From: JBDOQU01 sp039839375
GTDB taxonomy: Bacteria; Pseudomonadota; Alphaproteobacteria; DSM-16000; Inquilinaceae
Direction: 5' to 3'
Assembly (NCBI RefSeq): GCF_039839375.1
Contig: NZ_JBDOQU010000001.1
Location: forward strand, 1-64,000
DNA: 64,000 nucleotides
Made by a program: the position numbers and the translations under genes. Below are positions 41,140 to 50,015 of this stretch, in pieces. Under the pieces are notes generated by a model. That model was not told the origin of the DNA, did no database searches, and saw nothing but the letters and a program-made list of their open reading frames with translations. How positions within the stretch are numbered: the first letter of the stretch is position 1; the number at the start of each line of letters is the position of its first letter.

Positions 41140-42243
41140 CTACGGACTCCCGATGGCCAGGGATTTCTCGCTGTCCGGATCGAACAGGTAGAAACGGTCC
41201 ATGGCGAAGGCGATCGGGAAGCGGTCGCCGGTGCGCGGGGCGCTCTCCGGCGGCAGACGGGCGATTACGTCATGTCCGCCCAGGTCGAGGAAGGCCAGCG
41301 TGTCCGACCCAAGTGGCTCGATCACCTGGACGGGCAGGCTGAGCGTCGACAGGTCGCCCTCCCGGCCCGGCGCCAGATGCTCCGGCCTTATGCCGAACAG
41401 CAGCGGCCGGCCGATATGCGCCCGGCAGGCTTCCTCCCGCTCAGGCGGCACGGGGAGCCCGCCGGACTCGCCGAAGTCGAGGCGAAGCCCGCCGCCATCC
41501 TCCGTCAGCCGGCAGGCCGCGAAGTTCATCGGCGGCGATCCGGTGAAGCCGGCTACGAACTTGTTGGCCGGGCGGTTATAGATGTCGTCCGGCGTGCCGA
41601 CCTGCTCGATCACGCCGTCGCGCAGCACGACGATCCGGTCGGCCAGCGTCATCGCCTCGACCTGGTCGTGGGTGACATAGATGATGGTGGCGCGCAGCTT
41701 GTCGTGGAGCTTCTTGATTTCGGTCCGCATCTCCGTCCGCAGCTTGGCGTCCAAATTGGACAGCGGCTCGTCGAACAGGAAGGCGACCGGGTCGCGGACG
41801 ATGGCGCGGCCCATGGCGACCCGCTGGCGCTGGCCGCCGGAAAGCTCCCTCGGCTTGCGGTCCAGAAGGTGGCCGATCTGGAGGATATCGGCGGCCTCGT
41901 CGACCCGCCGGACGATGTCGCCGGCCGACGCCTTCCGCATCTTCAGACCGAAACCCATATTCTCGCGCACCGACATGTGCGGGTAGAGCGCGTAATCCTG
42001 GAACACCATGGCGATGTCGCGATGTCGCGGCGGCAGCGCGTTGACGGTGCGGCCGCCGATCTCGATCTCGCCGCCGCTGATCTCCTCAAGCCCCGCGATC
42101 ATGCGAAGGAGCGTGGATTTGCCGCAACCCGAAGGGCCGACGAAGACCGCCAGTTCCTCCGCCTCGATCTCCAGGTCGACGCCGTGGATGACCTGGAGGT
42201 CGCCATACTTCTTCACGACATCGCGCAGGACCACGTTCGCCAT
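41140..42243 (-). CDS. ABC transporter ATP-binding protein (UgpC/MalK type), sugar operon
   Basis: A 367-residue ATPase. Walker A GPSGCGKST, signature LSGGQRQRVAMGRAIV, Walker B AFLFDEPLSNLD, C-terminal regulatory domain about 240-367. The ATG at 42243 has GGGGAG upstream; a longer start at 42270 lacks one. It completes the importer and follows the GH31 gene by 39 bases. Confidence 0.92.
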   Translation of the reverse strand: MANVVLRDVVKKYGDLQVIHGVDLEIEAEELAVFVGPSGCGKSTLLRMIAGLEEISGGEIEIGGRTVNALPPRHRDIAMVFQDYALYPHMSVRENMGFGLKMRKASAGDIVRRVDEAADILQIGHLLDRKPRELSGGQRQRVAMGRAIVRDPVAFLFDEPLSNLDAKLRTEMRTEIKKLHDKLRATIIYVTHDQVEAMTLADRIVVLRDGVIEQVGTPDDIYNRPANKFVAGFTGSPPMNFAACRLTEDGGGLRLDFGESGGLPVPPEREEACRAHIGRPLLFGIRPEHLAPGREGDLSTLSLPVQVIEPLGSDTLAFLDLGGHDVIARLPPESAPRTGDRFPIAFAMDRFYLFDPDSEKSLAIGSP

Positions 42244-42282
42244 TATCCGCTCCCCAATACCGTCCGCCACGATGACATCGCT

Positions 42283-44469
42283 TCACCCCGCCCGTCGACC
42301 GTCCATCTCCACGATCCGGATATCCTCACCAACACCTTCCAGCCGCCCGTCGACCACCTGGATTTCAATCCCCTCCGGCAAGACCGGCGGCCTTTCAACC
42401 GGGCCATAGAGCCTGATCTCCTCGATCCCGCCGGGGGAGGACAGCATGCCGGTATGGCTGACGATCGGCCCCAGCGCGACCAGGCTGCCCCGCCGGACGA
42501 AGACTGGAAGCCGGTCCAGCGGCACCGTCCGGCGCAGGCTTCGCCCGCCCTCATGGGCCTCGCCCGTCGCGAAATCCATCCAGTCGCCTTCGGGAAGGTA
42601 GAAGCGGATGTCCCCGCCCGGCTTCAGGACCGGCGCGACCAGCAGGTCGCGGCCGAACATGAACTGGTCCTCGAACGCCCAGGCGGCGCGATCGTCCGGG
42701 AAGGCCAGGACCATCGGCCGCTGGCAGGGCAGGCCGGTCGCAGAGGCTTCGGCCAGGACGCCCCTGATATAGGGCAGCAGCCGGTAGCGAAGCTCGATCC
42801 ACTGGCGGACGATTGTCTCCGCCGCCTCGCCGAACGCCCAGGGCTCGCGCGGGCCGATGCCGTGGAAACGCATGTGGGAGGAGAAGACGGCCGCCTGCGT
42901 CCAGCGGATGAACAGCTCCGCGTCCGGCTGGTCGCCGTAGAAGCCGCCGATGTCCGTGGCGTAGCAGGGCCCGCCGGTCAGCCCCCAGGAAAGACCGCCG
43001 CGCAGGCTCGCCGCCATTCCCTGCCAGTCGCTCTGCGGATCGCCGCCCCACTGCATCGGATAACGCTGGCTGCCGGTCCATCCGGCGCGGCTGAAGACCA
43101 TCGCCTCGCCGGGATAGGCCTGCTCGGTCGCCTCGAAGACGCATCGGTTGTAGAGCAGGGGATAGACATTGTGCAGCCGGCGTCCCGAATCGCCGTTGGC
43201 GGCCACCGCCGTCTCCGGCACCTGCTCGCCGAAATCCGGCTTCATCGCGTCGACGCCGGCCGCGAACAAATCGGCATGACGGTCGCGCCACCAGCCATAG
43301 GCCTCGGGATGGGTGAAATCGACGATACCGCTTTCCGGCAGCGGGGTCAGCACGCTGCCAAACGGTTCATGGTCCCAATGGTAGCGATGGGCCTCGCCGG
43401 TCTCCGGATCCTTCAGTAGCCAGCCCTTGGCCGCCATCTCATCGAACAGCGGGCTTCGGGTGGAGACGAGGGGGTATTCCCAGCAGCAGACCCGGAAGCC
43501 CAGCGCGTGAAGCTGGTCGATGAAGGATTTAGGGTCGTCATAGCGGCTTCGGTCCCACTCGAACGCGAAGCGGGTATCCGTGTCCTGCCACGCCCTGCCG
43601 TCCAGCAGCAGCACATCGGCCGGAAGGTTCCGGTCGCGCATGGTCCGCGCGGCGGCCAAGGCTTCCTCCGGCGTTCTGTAATAGGCCTTGCTGATCCAGG
43701 CGCCCAGGCCCCAGAGCGGCGGCATCGGCATCCGGCCGGTCAGGTGGGTGTAGCGCTCCAGCAGCGTCGCCGGGCTGTCGCCGACGAACAGGAACAGGTC
43801 CAGCGCATCGTCCTGCACGTCGATCCCGAAGGACCGGTGCGACCATGCTGGGTAGCCGACGCCGTGGCGGACGCGGGCCGGCGTGTGGACGAACAGGCCC
43901 CACCCCTCGGGGCTCCAGGCGAAGGGGCAGTTCTTGTAGGAACGCTCCCCGTTCACGCCCAGCGCGTCATGGGTCCAGCTATCGACGAACTGGCCGCGGC
44001 GGTTGAGCGGCCCCCATTTCTCGCCAAGCCCGTAGACCGGCTCTCCGCTGTCCAGAGAGAAGGCGACGAACCAGCCATCATCCGTCCGCGCCAGGCCCGG
44101 CAGTCTTTGCGGCCGGACGAAGTGGCGGTCGGTGACGCCGCTGAGGATGGGTTTGTCCTCGCGCTTCAGCTCGATGCGCGGCGGGTCGGGCCGGAAGGTG
44201 AGGGAGGCCGTTCCCTGGACGATCGTCCAGCCCGACCCGTCGCCGGAGACCGTGACGTTCTCCGGGGTGGGGGAGGCAGCCAGCATGCCGTAGTCGGGCC
44301 GGCCGGCGGCCTCGCCGACCTGCAGCCGGAAGATGCCGGGCGCGAAAGCGGAAAGGCGAATGGGGCCAAGATCGGAGTCGAGCCGGACGTCTGATCCGTC
44401 GCGGTCGATTTCCGCCACGCCGCGGACGGTGTCCAGCAGGTTCCAGAGCGGGTTTATCGGATCGATCAT
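42283..44469 (-). CDS. GH31 glycoside hydrolase (alpha-xylosidase / sulfoquinovosidase-like)
   Basis: A 728-residue family 31 retaining alpha-glycosidase without signal peptide, so cytoplasmic. The nucleophile is Asp412 in MKPDFGEQ and the acid/base is Asp477 in MQWGGDPQSDW. The loop before the acid reads SRAGWTGSQRYP, nearer to E. coli sulfoquinovosidase YihQ (RAG-TGSQ-Y) than to xylosidase YicI, while the N-terminal half of the barrel (GLGAWISKAYYRTPEEALAA, FEWDRSRYDDP) is YicI-like. It would release the free sugar from an imported glycoside. Start ATG 44469 gives MIDPINPLW. A longer frame to 44847 is antisense to the isomerase gene. Substrate is not decided by sequence alone. Confidence 0.85.
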   Translation of the reverse strand: MIDPINPLWNLLDTVRGVAEIDRDGSDVRLDSDLGPIRLSAFAPGIFRLQVGEAAGRPDYGMLAASPTPENVTVSGDGSGWTIVQGTASLTFRPDPPRIELKREDKPILSGVTDRHFVRPQRLPGLARTDDGWFVAFSLDSGEPVYGLGEKWGPLNRRGQFVDSWTHDALGVNGERSYKNCPFAWSPEGWGLFVHTPARVRHGVGYPAWSHRSFGIDVQDDALDLFLFVGDSPATLLERYTHLTGRMPMPPLWGLGAWISKAYYRTPEEALAAARTMRDRNLPADVLLLDGRAWQDTDTRFAFEWDRSRYDDPKSFIDQLHALGFRVCCWEYPLVSTRSPLFDEMAAKGWLLKDPETGEAHRYHWDHEPFGSVLTPLPESGIVDFTHPEAYGWWRDRHADLFAAGVDAMKPDFGEQVPETAVAANGDSGRRLHNVYPLLYNRCVFEATEQAYPGEAMVFSRAGWTGSQRYPMQWGGDPQSDWQGMAASLRGGLSWGLTGGPCYATDIGGFYGDQPDAELFIRWTQAAVFSSHMRFHGIGPREPWAFGEAAETIVRQWIELRYRLLPYIRGVLAEASATGLPCQRPMVLAFPDDRAAWAFEDQFMFGRDLLVAPVLKPGGDIRFYLPEGDWMDFATGEAHEGGRSLRRTVPLDRLPVFVRRGSLVALGPIVSHTGMLSSPGGIEEIRLYGPVERPPVLPEGIEIQVVDGRLEGVGEDIRIVEMDGRRAG

Positions 44470-44480
44470 GGTATCGCCGC

Positions 44481-45878
44481 TCACGCCAGTATCTGGACCG
44501 GCAGGCCCAGCCGACCCGCCACGGCCGCCAAGGCCGCGCGATGGTCGCCATAGGTCAGAGAATAGTGGTGCTCCAGCCCCTCGCTCATGATCGCATCCAG
44601 CACCTGCCCGACCGGCCGGTCGAACCTCGCGACGCCCGACGTGCCGCCGAAGCTCTTCGGCGCGGACAGCATTTCGCCGCCGCCGATCACCATGCGCGGG
44701 ACGTTGCCGGCCTGGGACAGGCGGGCGATCGTGATCCGGCCGGGCTTCAGCGCGAATTCGCCCAGCAGCGGCTTGCGGCGGTTGGAATGCACCGTCGCCC
44801 TCGGCCGCTCGCGCGGATCGGCCATGGAGACGGGGGCCAGCCCGCAATGCCAGAAGACCGCGCTGTCGCTTTCCGCATCCGCATCGACGAGATCGGCCAT
44901 GAAGACCGGATCGTCGGTGAGTTGCTGGAGGATGAGGTTGGTCACGTCGCCATAGACGTCGGCCTCGCAGGCGCAGGGGATGCGGTCCTGGTTCAGCATC
45001 GCCATCGCGCCGCAGGCCGCGCAGCCATAGTCGGTGAAGAATTCCGGCCAGCAGCGAACGGCCAGCCCGTCGAACCGGCGGCTTCGGGCAAGGTCGGAGA
45101 GCGCGGCGTAGGTCCGCAGGCTCTTCTCCAGCGGTTCCTGCTCCACCGTATCGAGCTCGGCCAGATCGGCCTCCGCTCTAGTGCGAGCTTCGGCGATGCG
45201 GCTCGTTTCCGCTGATCGCGCGCTGGCGAAGATCGTCGGAAGCTCAACCGACTCCGCAATAACGCCGGTCAGCCTCCGCAGGGTTTCGGGGTCGTAGGCG
45301 CAGGTTTCGAACCCCTCCGGCCGGCCGCCGACGACGCCCAGTCGCATCGTCCCCAGCCGCGCGACGATCTCCTCCGCTTCCCTCGAACCGTCTGGTGCTG
45401 GATCGAGACGCGGAGGCGATGGTTCGGATGGCAGCGTGTCCAGCGCGCGGAGCAGGTCCGGTCCCGCTGCCTCGGGCGATGCGTAGACATACCCGCAGGC
45501 CCGGCCGCGCTTCCGCAGCGCATGGGCGGCCAGATTGATTCCGCACAGCGCATTGAGCCGCAGCCGGCCGCCCGTGCGCTCCTCCGGAAACGCCCACAGC
45601 AGCAGCGGCGCGTCGATGGCATCCGCCAGCGCCACCGCCGTCGCCGCGTCGGTGAAGGTGACCTGGAGCAGGATCAGCGCATCCAGCTTCTCAGCCCGCA
45701 GGCTTTCGATCGCATCCTGCGCGGTGTCGGCATCGAACAGCAGGTGCTCCGGTCCGACAAGATCGACGTCCAGGGCGCGTAGCGCGGCGAATGCCCCCCG
45801 CGCCGTTTCCTCCGCGAACGGCACGTCGAACGTCGCGCGGGCCAGGGCGGCGACGCCTATGCGGCGGCGGTCGGTCAC
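44481..45878 (-). CDS. L-fucose/L-arabinose isomerase-like protein
   Basis: A 465-residue protein of the fucose-isomerase superfamily (COG2407). RLNALCGINLAAHALRKRG is the typical N-domain segment; the C-terminal part has CACEADVYGDVTNL with a metal-ligand Glu, then the His-rich end GLEHHYSLTYGDH. GTG 45878 overlaps the aldolase stop (GTGA). Aldose-ketose isomerisation is the family reaction. In this operon it stands where sulfo-EMP uses YihS, an unrelated AGE-fold enzyme. The protein has an unusually Cys-rich segment (GCAACGAMA ... PCAC) in the middle. Confidence 0.75.
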   Translation of the reverse strand: MTDRRRIGVAALARATFDVPFAEETARGAFAALRALDVDLVGPEHLLFDADTAQDAIESLRAEKLDALILLQVTFTDAATAVALADAIDAPLLLWAFPEERTGGRLRLNALCGINLAAHALRKRGRACGYVYASPEAAGPDLLRALDTLPSEPSPPRLDPAPDGSREAEEIVARLGTMRLGVVGGRPEGFETCAYDPETLRRLTGVIAESVELPTIFASARSAETSRIAEARTRAEADLAELDTVEQEPLEKSLRTYAALSDLARSRRFDGLAVRCWPEFFTDYGCAACGAMAMLNQDRIPCACEADVYGDVTNLILQQLTDDPVFMADLVDADAESDSAVFWHCGLAPVSMADPRERPRATVHSNRRKPLLGEFALKPGRITIARLSQAGNVPRMVIGGGEMLSAPKSFGGTSGVARFDRPVGQVLDAIMSEGLEHHYSLTYGDHRAALAAVAGRLGLPVQILA

Positions 45879-46924
45879 GGCTTGCCCTCGAAGTCGGGAT
45901 AGGTCTCTCGGAACCTGTCGCCTTTTCCGGCCAGCGCCGGAGCGTCGCCGAAGGCCGGGTGACGATGCCAGGGCGTCGCCATCCGGTCGGTCAGCGCGTT
46001 GAGGTCGGCCATGTAGGGCACGCCGTGACGGCGCAGCTCCTCGGCCATGCGCTTCATGTCCGGAAAGGCCTGAAATGCCTCCCACCAGATCGCGCGTCCG
46101 GCCAGATAGCCGCTCGCCCCGGCCTTGTAGGCATAGATCAGGACGCGCCGGAAGGCTTCCATGCCGGCCCCGGCCGACAGCATGACCCAGGGCCGCCCGG
46201 CCGTCCGGCCCAGCTCGTCGAACCATGCCTGCGCCGTGTCTGCGCCTTCCGCGCCCGGCTCCGGCAGGGAAGCGGCGGGTATCGGGCTTTCCAGCTTGAA
46301 CAGGTCGACGCCGTATTTCGGATCGGCGAACTCCCGGACGCTTTCCAGCACCAGCTTGGGATGCTTGTCCCTGTGCTCGATATAGTCCTTGGTCTGATGA
46401 TCGTCCGCCGCCAGCGGATAGACCAGCAGCTCGAACACGAAGGGAAGGTCGTAGCGTGCGCAGGCTTCGCCGATGCGCTGGACGAACTCCTGCTGGTGGC
46501 GCTTGACGGCCTCGCCGGCGTCCGGCCGGTACCAGGCCAGGACCTTCACCGCATCCGCCCCGATGCGCTTGATCTTGGCGACGCTCCAGTGATCGATCTC
46601 CGCGCTCTTCCGGCCGCCCTCGGTCTCCTCGAAGATCGAATCCTCAAGCGTCGCGATCACTCCCTGCGACGGGCTGACATGCTCGATCGCCTGCGGATAG
46701 GCGACATGGGGGTCCAGCAGCATGGCGGAGGAGTGCGGCGCAAGCTCCCGGGTCAGCAGCCTCTTCACGGCGGCGATATCGTCATAGGCGGCGGCCTCGA
46801 CGCCACGCCGTTCCCGGATCAGGTTCTTGATCGGGGGGCGCTGGTCGACGGCGGTCATCTTGAACCGACCCTCGGAATCCGCAATGCGGCGCAGGCCCCA
46901 ATATTTACCGGCCGAAAGGGTCAT
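45875..46924 (-). CDS. Class I aldolase, LacD/YihT-like
   Basis: A 349-residue Schiff-base aldolase of the tagatose-bisphosphate (LacD) / sulfofructose-phosphate (YihT) family. MTAVDQRPPIKNLI matches the 'AVDQR' block of YihT; Lys210 in VDLFKLESP aligns with the Schiff-base Lys193 of YihT (ADLYKVEMP); SAGAGMEAFRR and AGASGYLAGRAIWW match its phosphate-binding end. It is about 55 residues longer than E. coli YihT. Start ATG 46924 overlaps the kinase stop (ATGA). Predicted to cleave a ketose 1-phosphate to DHAP and a C3 aldehyde, sulfolactaldehyde if the sugar is sulfofructose. Confidence 0.82.
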   Translation of the reverse strand: MTLSAGKYWGLRRIADSEGRFKMTAVDQRPPIKNLIRERRGVEAAAYDDIAAVKRLLTRELAPHSSAMLLDPHVAYPQAIEHVSPSQGVIATLEDSIFEETEGGRKSAEIDHWSVAKIKRIGADAVKVLAWYRPDAGEAVKRHQQEFVQRIGEACARYDLPFVFELLVYPLAADDHQTKDYIEHRDKHPKLVLESVREFADPKYGVDLFKLESPIPAASLPEPGAEGADTAQAWFDELGRTAGRPWVMLSAGAGMEAFRRVLIYAYKAGASGYLAGRAIWWEAFQAFPDMKRMAEELRRHGVPYMADLNALTDRMATPWHRHPAFGDAPALAGKGDRFRETYPDFEGKP

Positions 46925-47826
46925 GCGGCGGCGTCCTTCAGAAAGTGTTCGATATCGGCCGCGACGGGGATGCCGTCCCGTCCGCCGAAGCGGGTGCATT
47001 TGATGGCGGCCGCTGCGGAAGCGAAGCGGAGGGCCTTGTCCGTGGCCTCTCCCCGGGCGATCGCCAGCGCGAACGCGCCATGGAAGACATCGCCCGCGCC
47101 CGTGGTATCGACCGTCCGAACAGGGAAGGCGGGCAGATGGCGAAGGCTGCCGCTCTCCAGCCAATAGACTCCATCCGCACCGCAGGTGACGCCGACCCAG
47201 CCGCCGATGCGGTTGGCGGCGATGGCGAGGGCGGCCGCGATATCCTCATCGCCCGACAGGGTCCGAAGGGCGGGCTGAGAGAAAAGAACATGCGTCGCCG
47301 CCATCATCGCCTCGACCGAGGCCACGTCGGGTGTCGTATCGGCGTCGAGAATGGCGGGAAGGGAGGAGGCCCTGGCCCGCGTAAGAGCGGCGATGGCGCC
47401 CTCCGGCCAGCGCAGATCCGCCAGCACGGCGCCTGCGCTGTCGACGTTTCCCAACGGCAGCCAGGACGGATCGCGATCAAGCCGAGGGTCGGCATGATTG
47501 ACGATCATGCGCTCACCGTCGTCATCGACGATGATCGCGGAGACGCCGGAGACCGCGCCTTCTATACGTCGGATGCCGGAAACGTCGATATCTTCGCGCG
47601 CTAGGTCGCCGACGATCCTGACGCCGACCTCGTCCGACCCGACCCGCGCCCACAGCGCCGCCCGGCCGCCGAGACGGGCGATCGCCACCGCGCCGTTCGC
47701 CGCCGGCCCGCCGCCCGTCTCCCGGTAGCTCCCAGCAAAATGCTTGCCGGCCCCGGAGGGCAGGGTGGCGACGCCATAGATCTGGTCCAGCACGGCCGCC
47801 CCGACGCAAATGATCGGGCCGGTCAT
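46921..47826 (-). CDS. PfkB-family kinase, YihV-like (probable 6-deoxy-6-sulfofructose kinase)
   Basis: A 301-residue ribokinase-fold kinase with GGGPAANGAVAIARLG near the N-terminus and the catalytic VDTTGAGDVFHGAFALAIA near the end. It aligns without large gaps to E. coli YihV as I remember it. Three residues that I recall contacting the sulfonate in YihV (Lys27, Asn109, Arg138) fall on Lys28, Asn110 and Arg139 here, at a constant offset of one. This is the best single indication that the operon handles a sulfosugar. Start and stop overlap both neighbours by 4 bases. A generic fructokinase-like role is the alternative. Confidence 0.82.
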   Translation of the reverse strand: MTGPIICVGAAVLDQIYGVATLPSGAGKHFAGSYRETGGGPAANGAVAIARLGGRAALWARVGSDEVGVRIVGDLAREDIDVSGIRRIEGAVSGVSAIIVDDDGERMIVNHADPRLDRDPSWLPLGNVDSAGAVLADLRWPEGAIAALTRARASSLPAILDADTTPDVASVEAMMAATHVLFSQPALRTLSGDEDIAAALAIAANRIGGWVGVTCGADGVYWLESGSLRHLPAFPVRTVDTTGAGDVFHGAFALAIARGEATDKALRFASAAAAIKCTRFGGRDGIPVAADIEHFLKDAAA

Positions 47827-48761
47827 CTTGCGGACGCCCCCAGCGCCGCCAGGACCTTGTCGGCGATCATCGCGCTGACGCGGCGGTTGGATTCCACGGT
47901 GACGCCGGCGATGTGGGGCGTGGCGATCAGGTTCGGCGCGCCGGACAGGGATGTGCCTGCCGCCAGCGGTTCCTCGGCGAACACATCCAGCGCGGCTCCG
48001 CCCAGCCGACCGTCTCTCAGCGCTGTGGCCAGCGCCGACTCGTCCACGATTCCGCCGCGCGCAGTATTGACCAGCACTGCGCCGGACTTCATCCGCGCAA
48101 GCGCGGCGGAGCCGATCAGGTTGCGCGTTTCCTTGGTCAGCGGGACATGGAGGCTCAGCATGTCGCTGGCGGAGAGCAGCCGTTCGAAATCGACGCTCTC
48201 GACCCCATGTGCGCTCCAGGCGGGATCGTCGGCCGGGAGCATCGGATCATGGGCGATGGTCCTCATGCCCAGCGCGCGGGCGCGGGCGGCCACCTCCCGC
48301 GCTATCATGCCGAAACCCAGCAGGCCAAGCGTGCGTCCCTGCGCCTCCCCGCCGACGAGTCGGGTGCGGGGCCAGCCGCCGCCCAGCACTTCCTCCGTCG
48401 CTCCATAGGCGCCGCGCAGAAGGATCAGCGTCGTGGCGATCACATATTCCGCGACCGCCGCCGCATTCGCGCCGGTGGCGGGGATCACCTCGATCCCGCA
48501 GGCGACGCAGGCCTTCATGTCGATATTGTCCAGCCCGACGCCCAGCCGGCCGACGACCTTCAGGGAAGGCGCGGCCTCTATCATTTCCCCGCGAACCTGG
48601 GTGCGGTTGCGGACGATCAGCGCGTCGGCGTGTCGCAGCAGCGGGCGCAGCCTGTCCGGTTCGTCGACCAGCGAAGGATCATAGACAATCTCGGCCGCCG
48701 CCTTCAGCCGGTCGACAGCCTCATCATCCATGAACTCGCTGATGACGATCCGGCCGGTCAT
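47823..48761 (-). CDS. D-2-hydroxyacid dehydrogenase, possibly sulfolactate dehydrogenase (SlcC-like)
   Basis: A 312-residue NAD-dependent dehydrogenase of the phosphoglycerate-dehydrogenase family. The nucleotide-binding loop is LGLLGFGMIAREVAARA; catalytic Arg, Glu and His are in NTARGGIVDE, DVFAEEP and ATPHIAGV. The start MTGRIVISEFMDDEAV resembles (S)-sulfolactate dehydrogenase SlcC as I remember it. In a sulfosugar pathway it would oxidise sulfolactate to sulfopyruvate. It overlaps both neighbouring genes by 4 bases. A glycerate or hydroxypyruvate role is the alternative. Confidence 0.78.
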   Translation of the reverse strand: MTGRIVISEFMDDEAVDRLKAAAEIVYDPSLVDEPDRLRPLLRHADALIVRNRTQVRGEMIEAAPSLKVVGRLGVGLDNIDMKACVACGIEVIPATGANAAAVAEYVIATTLILLRGAYGATEEVLGGGWPRTRLVGGEAQGRTLGLLGFGMIAREVAARARALGMRTIAHDPMLPADDPAWSAHGVESVDFERLLSASDMLSLHVPLTKETRNLIGSAALARMKSGAVLVNTARGGIVDESALATALRDGRLGGAALDVFAEEPLAAGTSLSGAPNLIATPHIAGVTVESNRRVSAMIADKVLAALGASAR

Positions 48762-50005
48762 GCGAACCGTGTGAAGTCGATCGCGGCGTGACGGTCCAGC
48801 GTGCGGGAAACTGGCGGCAGCGGGTATTTCAGCCCGGTCGCGCAGTTGAACAACACGGCACGGTCGGTCTTTGCCACCCGCCCGTCGGCCAGGGCCTGCC
48901 GATAGGCGGCGTAGGTCGCCGCCCCTTCAGGACAGAGGAGGAAGCCTTCCGTCCGCGCAACGTCGGCCAGCGCTTCCTCGATCGCTCCGTCTTCAACCGC
49001 AATGGCGAAGCCGCCGCTCTCGCGCACGGCGCGCAGGATCAGGAAATCCCCCACCGCCTGGGGGACGCGGATGCCGGACGCGATGGTGTGGGCGTCCTCC
49101 CAGCGCGGGGCATGTTCCTCTCCGGTCTCGAACGCCTTGACCATTGGCGCGCAGCCGGCGGCCTGGACCGCCACCATGCGCGGCCGTTTCGACCCGATGA
49201 AACCGATATCCTCAAGCTCCTGGAATGCCTTCCACATGCCGATCAGGCCGGTGCCGCCGCCGGTGGGATAGAAGATGACGTCCGGAACCTCCCAGCCGAG
49301 CTGTTCGGCCAGTTCCAGCCCCATCGTCTTCTTGCCTTCGATCCGGTAGGGCTCCTTCAGGGTCGATACGTCGAACCAGCCGACCGTTTCCTTTCCCTGG
49401 CCGACCAGCTTCCCGCAATCGTCGATCAGCCCGTTGACCCGGTAGACATCGGAGCCCTGGATGTCGATCTCCGACACGTTCACCGGCGGTGTATCCTCCG
49501 GACAGAAGATCGTCGTCTTGATGCCGGCGCGGCTGCAATAGGCTGAGAGAGCGGCGCCCGCATTGCCGTTCGTCGGCATCGCCATGTGGCTGACGCCCAG
49601 CGCCTTGGCCATGGAGACGGCCATGACCAGCCCGCGCGCCTTGAAGGAGCCGGTCGGCAGGCGGCCTTCGTCCTTGACCAGTATTTCGCCGGTGACGCCC
49701 AGGCTTTCGGCCATGCGGGGCAGGGGAAGGATCGGCGTCACGACCTCTCCCAGGCTGACGATGTCCCCGGTTTCCCGGACCGGCAGCAATTCGCGGTAGC
49801 GCCACAGATCGGCGGGACGCGACGCCAGCTTTTCCTTCGTCAGCGCCTTGCCTACGCCCTCCAGGTCATAGCGGACCAGCAGCGGTTTTCCGGCCTTCGA
49901 AAGATTGTGCAGCCGGTCGGCCTCGTAGCGCTCGCCTGTATAGGAGCATTCCAGATGGGTGACGAAGGTCGGGCGGTCTTCGGTGAGGTTGAGGTCGTGG
50001 CGCAT
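48758..50005 (-). CDS. Threonine-synthase-like PLP enzyme
   Basis: A 415-residue fold-type II PLP enzyme. The PLP lysine is Lys122 in LPTGSFKARG, followed by PTNGNAGAALSAYCSRAG and the glycine-rich YPTGGGTGLIG phosphate loop. It resembles bacterial threonine synthases, but the N-terminal zinc-ribbon cysteines of the long form are replaced (HLECSYTGERYEADRLHN). Threonine synthase is not expected in a sugar operon. The family also contains archaeal cysteate synthase, so a role with a three-carbon sulfonate is possible, but speculative. It starts 10 bases after the upstream gene's stop. Confidence 0.75.
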   Translation of the reverse strand: MRHDLNLTEDRPTFVTHLECSYTGERYEADRLHNLSKAGKPLLVRYDLEGVGKALTKEKLASRPADLWRYRELLPVRETGDIVSLGEVVTPILPLPRMAESLGVTGEILVKDEGRLPTGSFKARGLVMAVSMAKALGVSHMAMPTNGNAGAALSAYCSRAGIKTTIFCPEDTPPVNVSEIDIQGSDVYRVNGLIDDCGKLVGQGKETVGWFDVSTLKEPYRIEGKKTMGLELAEQLGWEVPDVIFYPTGGGTGLIGMWKAFQELEDIGFIGSKRPRMVAVQAAGCAPMVKAFETGEEHAPRWEDAHTIASGIRVPQAVGDFLILRAVRESGGFAIAVEDGAIEEALADVARTEGFLLCPEGAATYAAYRQALADGRVAKTDRAVLFNCATGLKYPLPPVSRTLDRHAAIDFTRFA

Positions 50006-50015
50006 GTCTATCGGT

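Noticed and set aside
41131..43419. 762-residue open frame on the plus strand
   Set aside because: Antisense of the UgpC-type ATPase and the GH31 gene, both with intact catalytic motifs.
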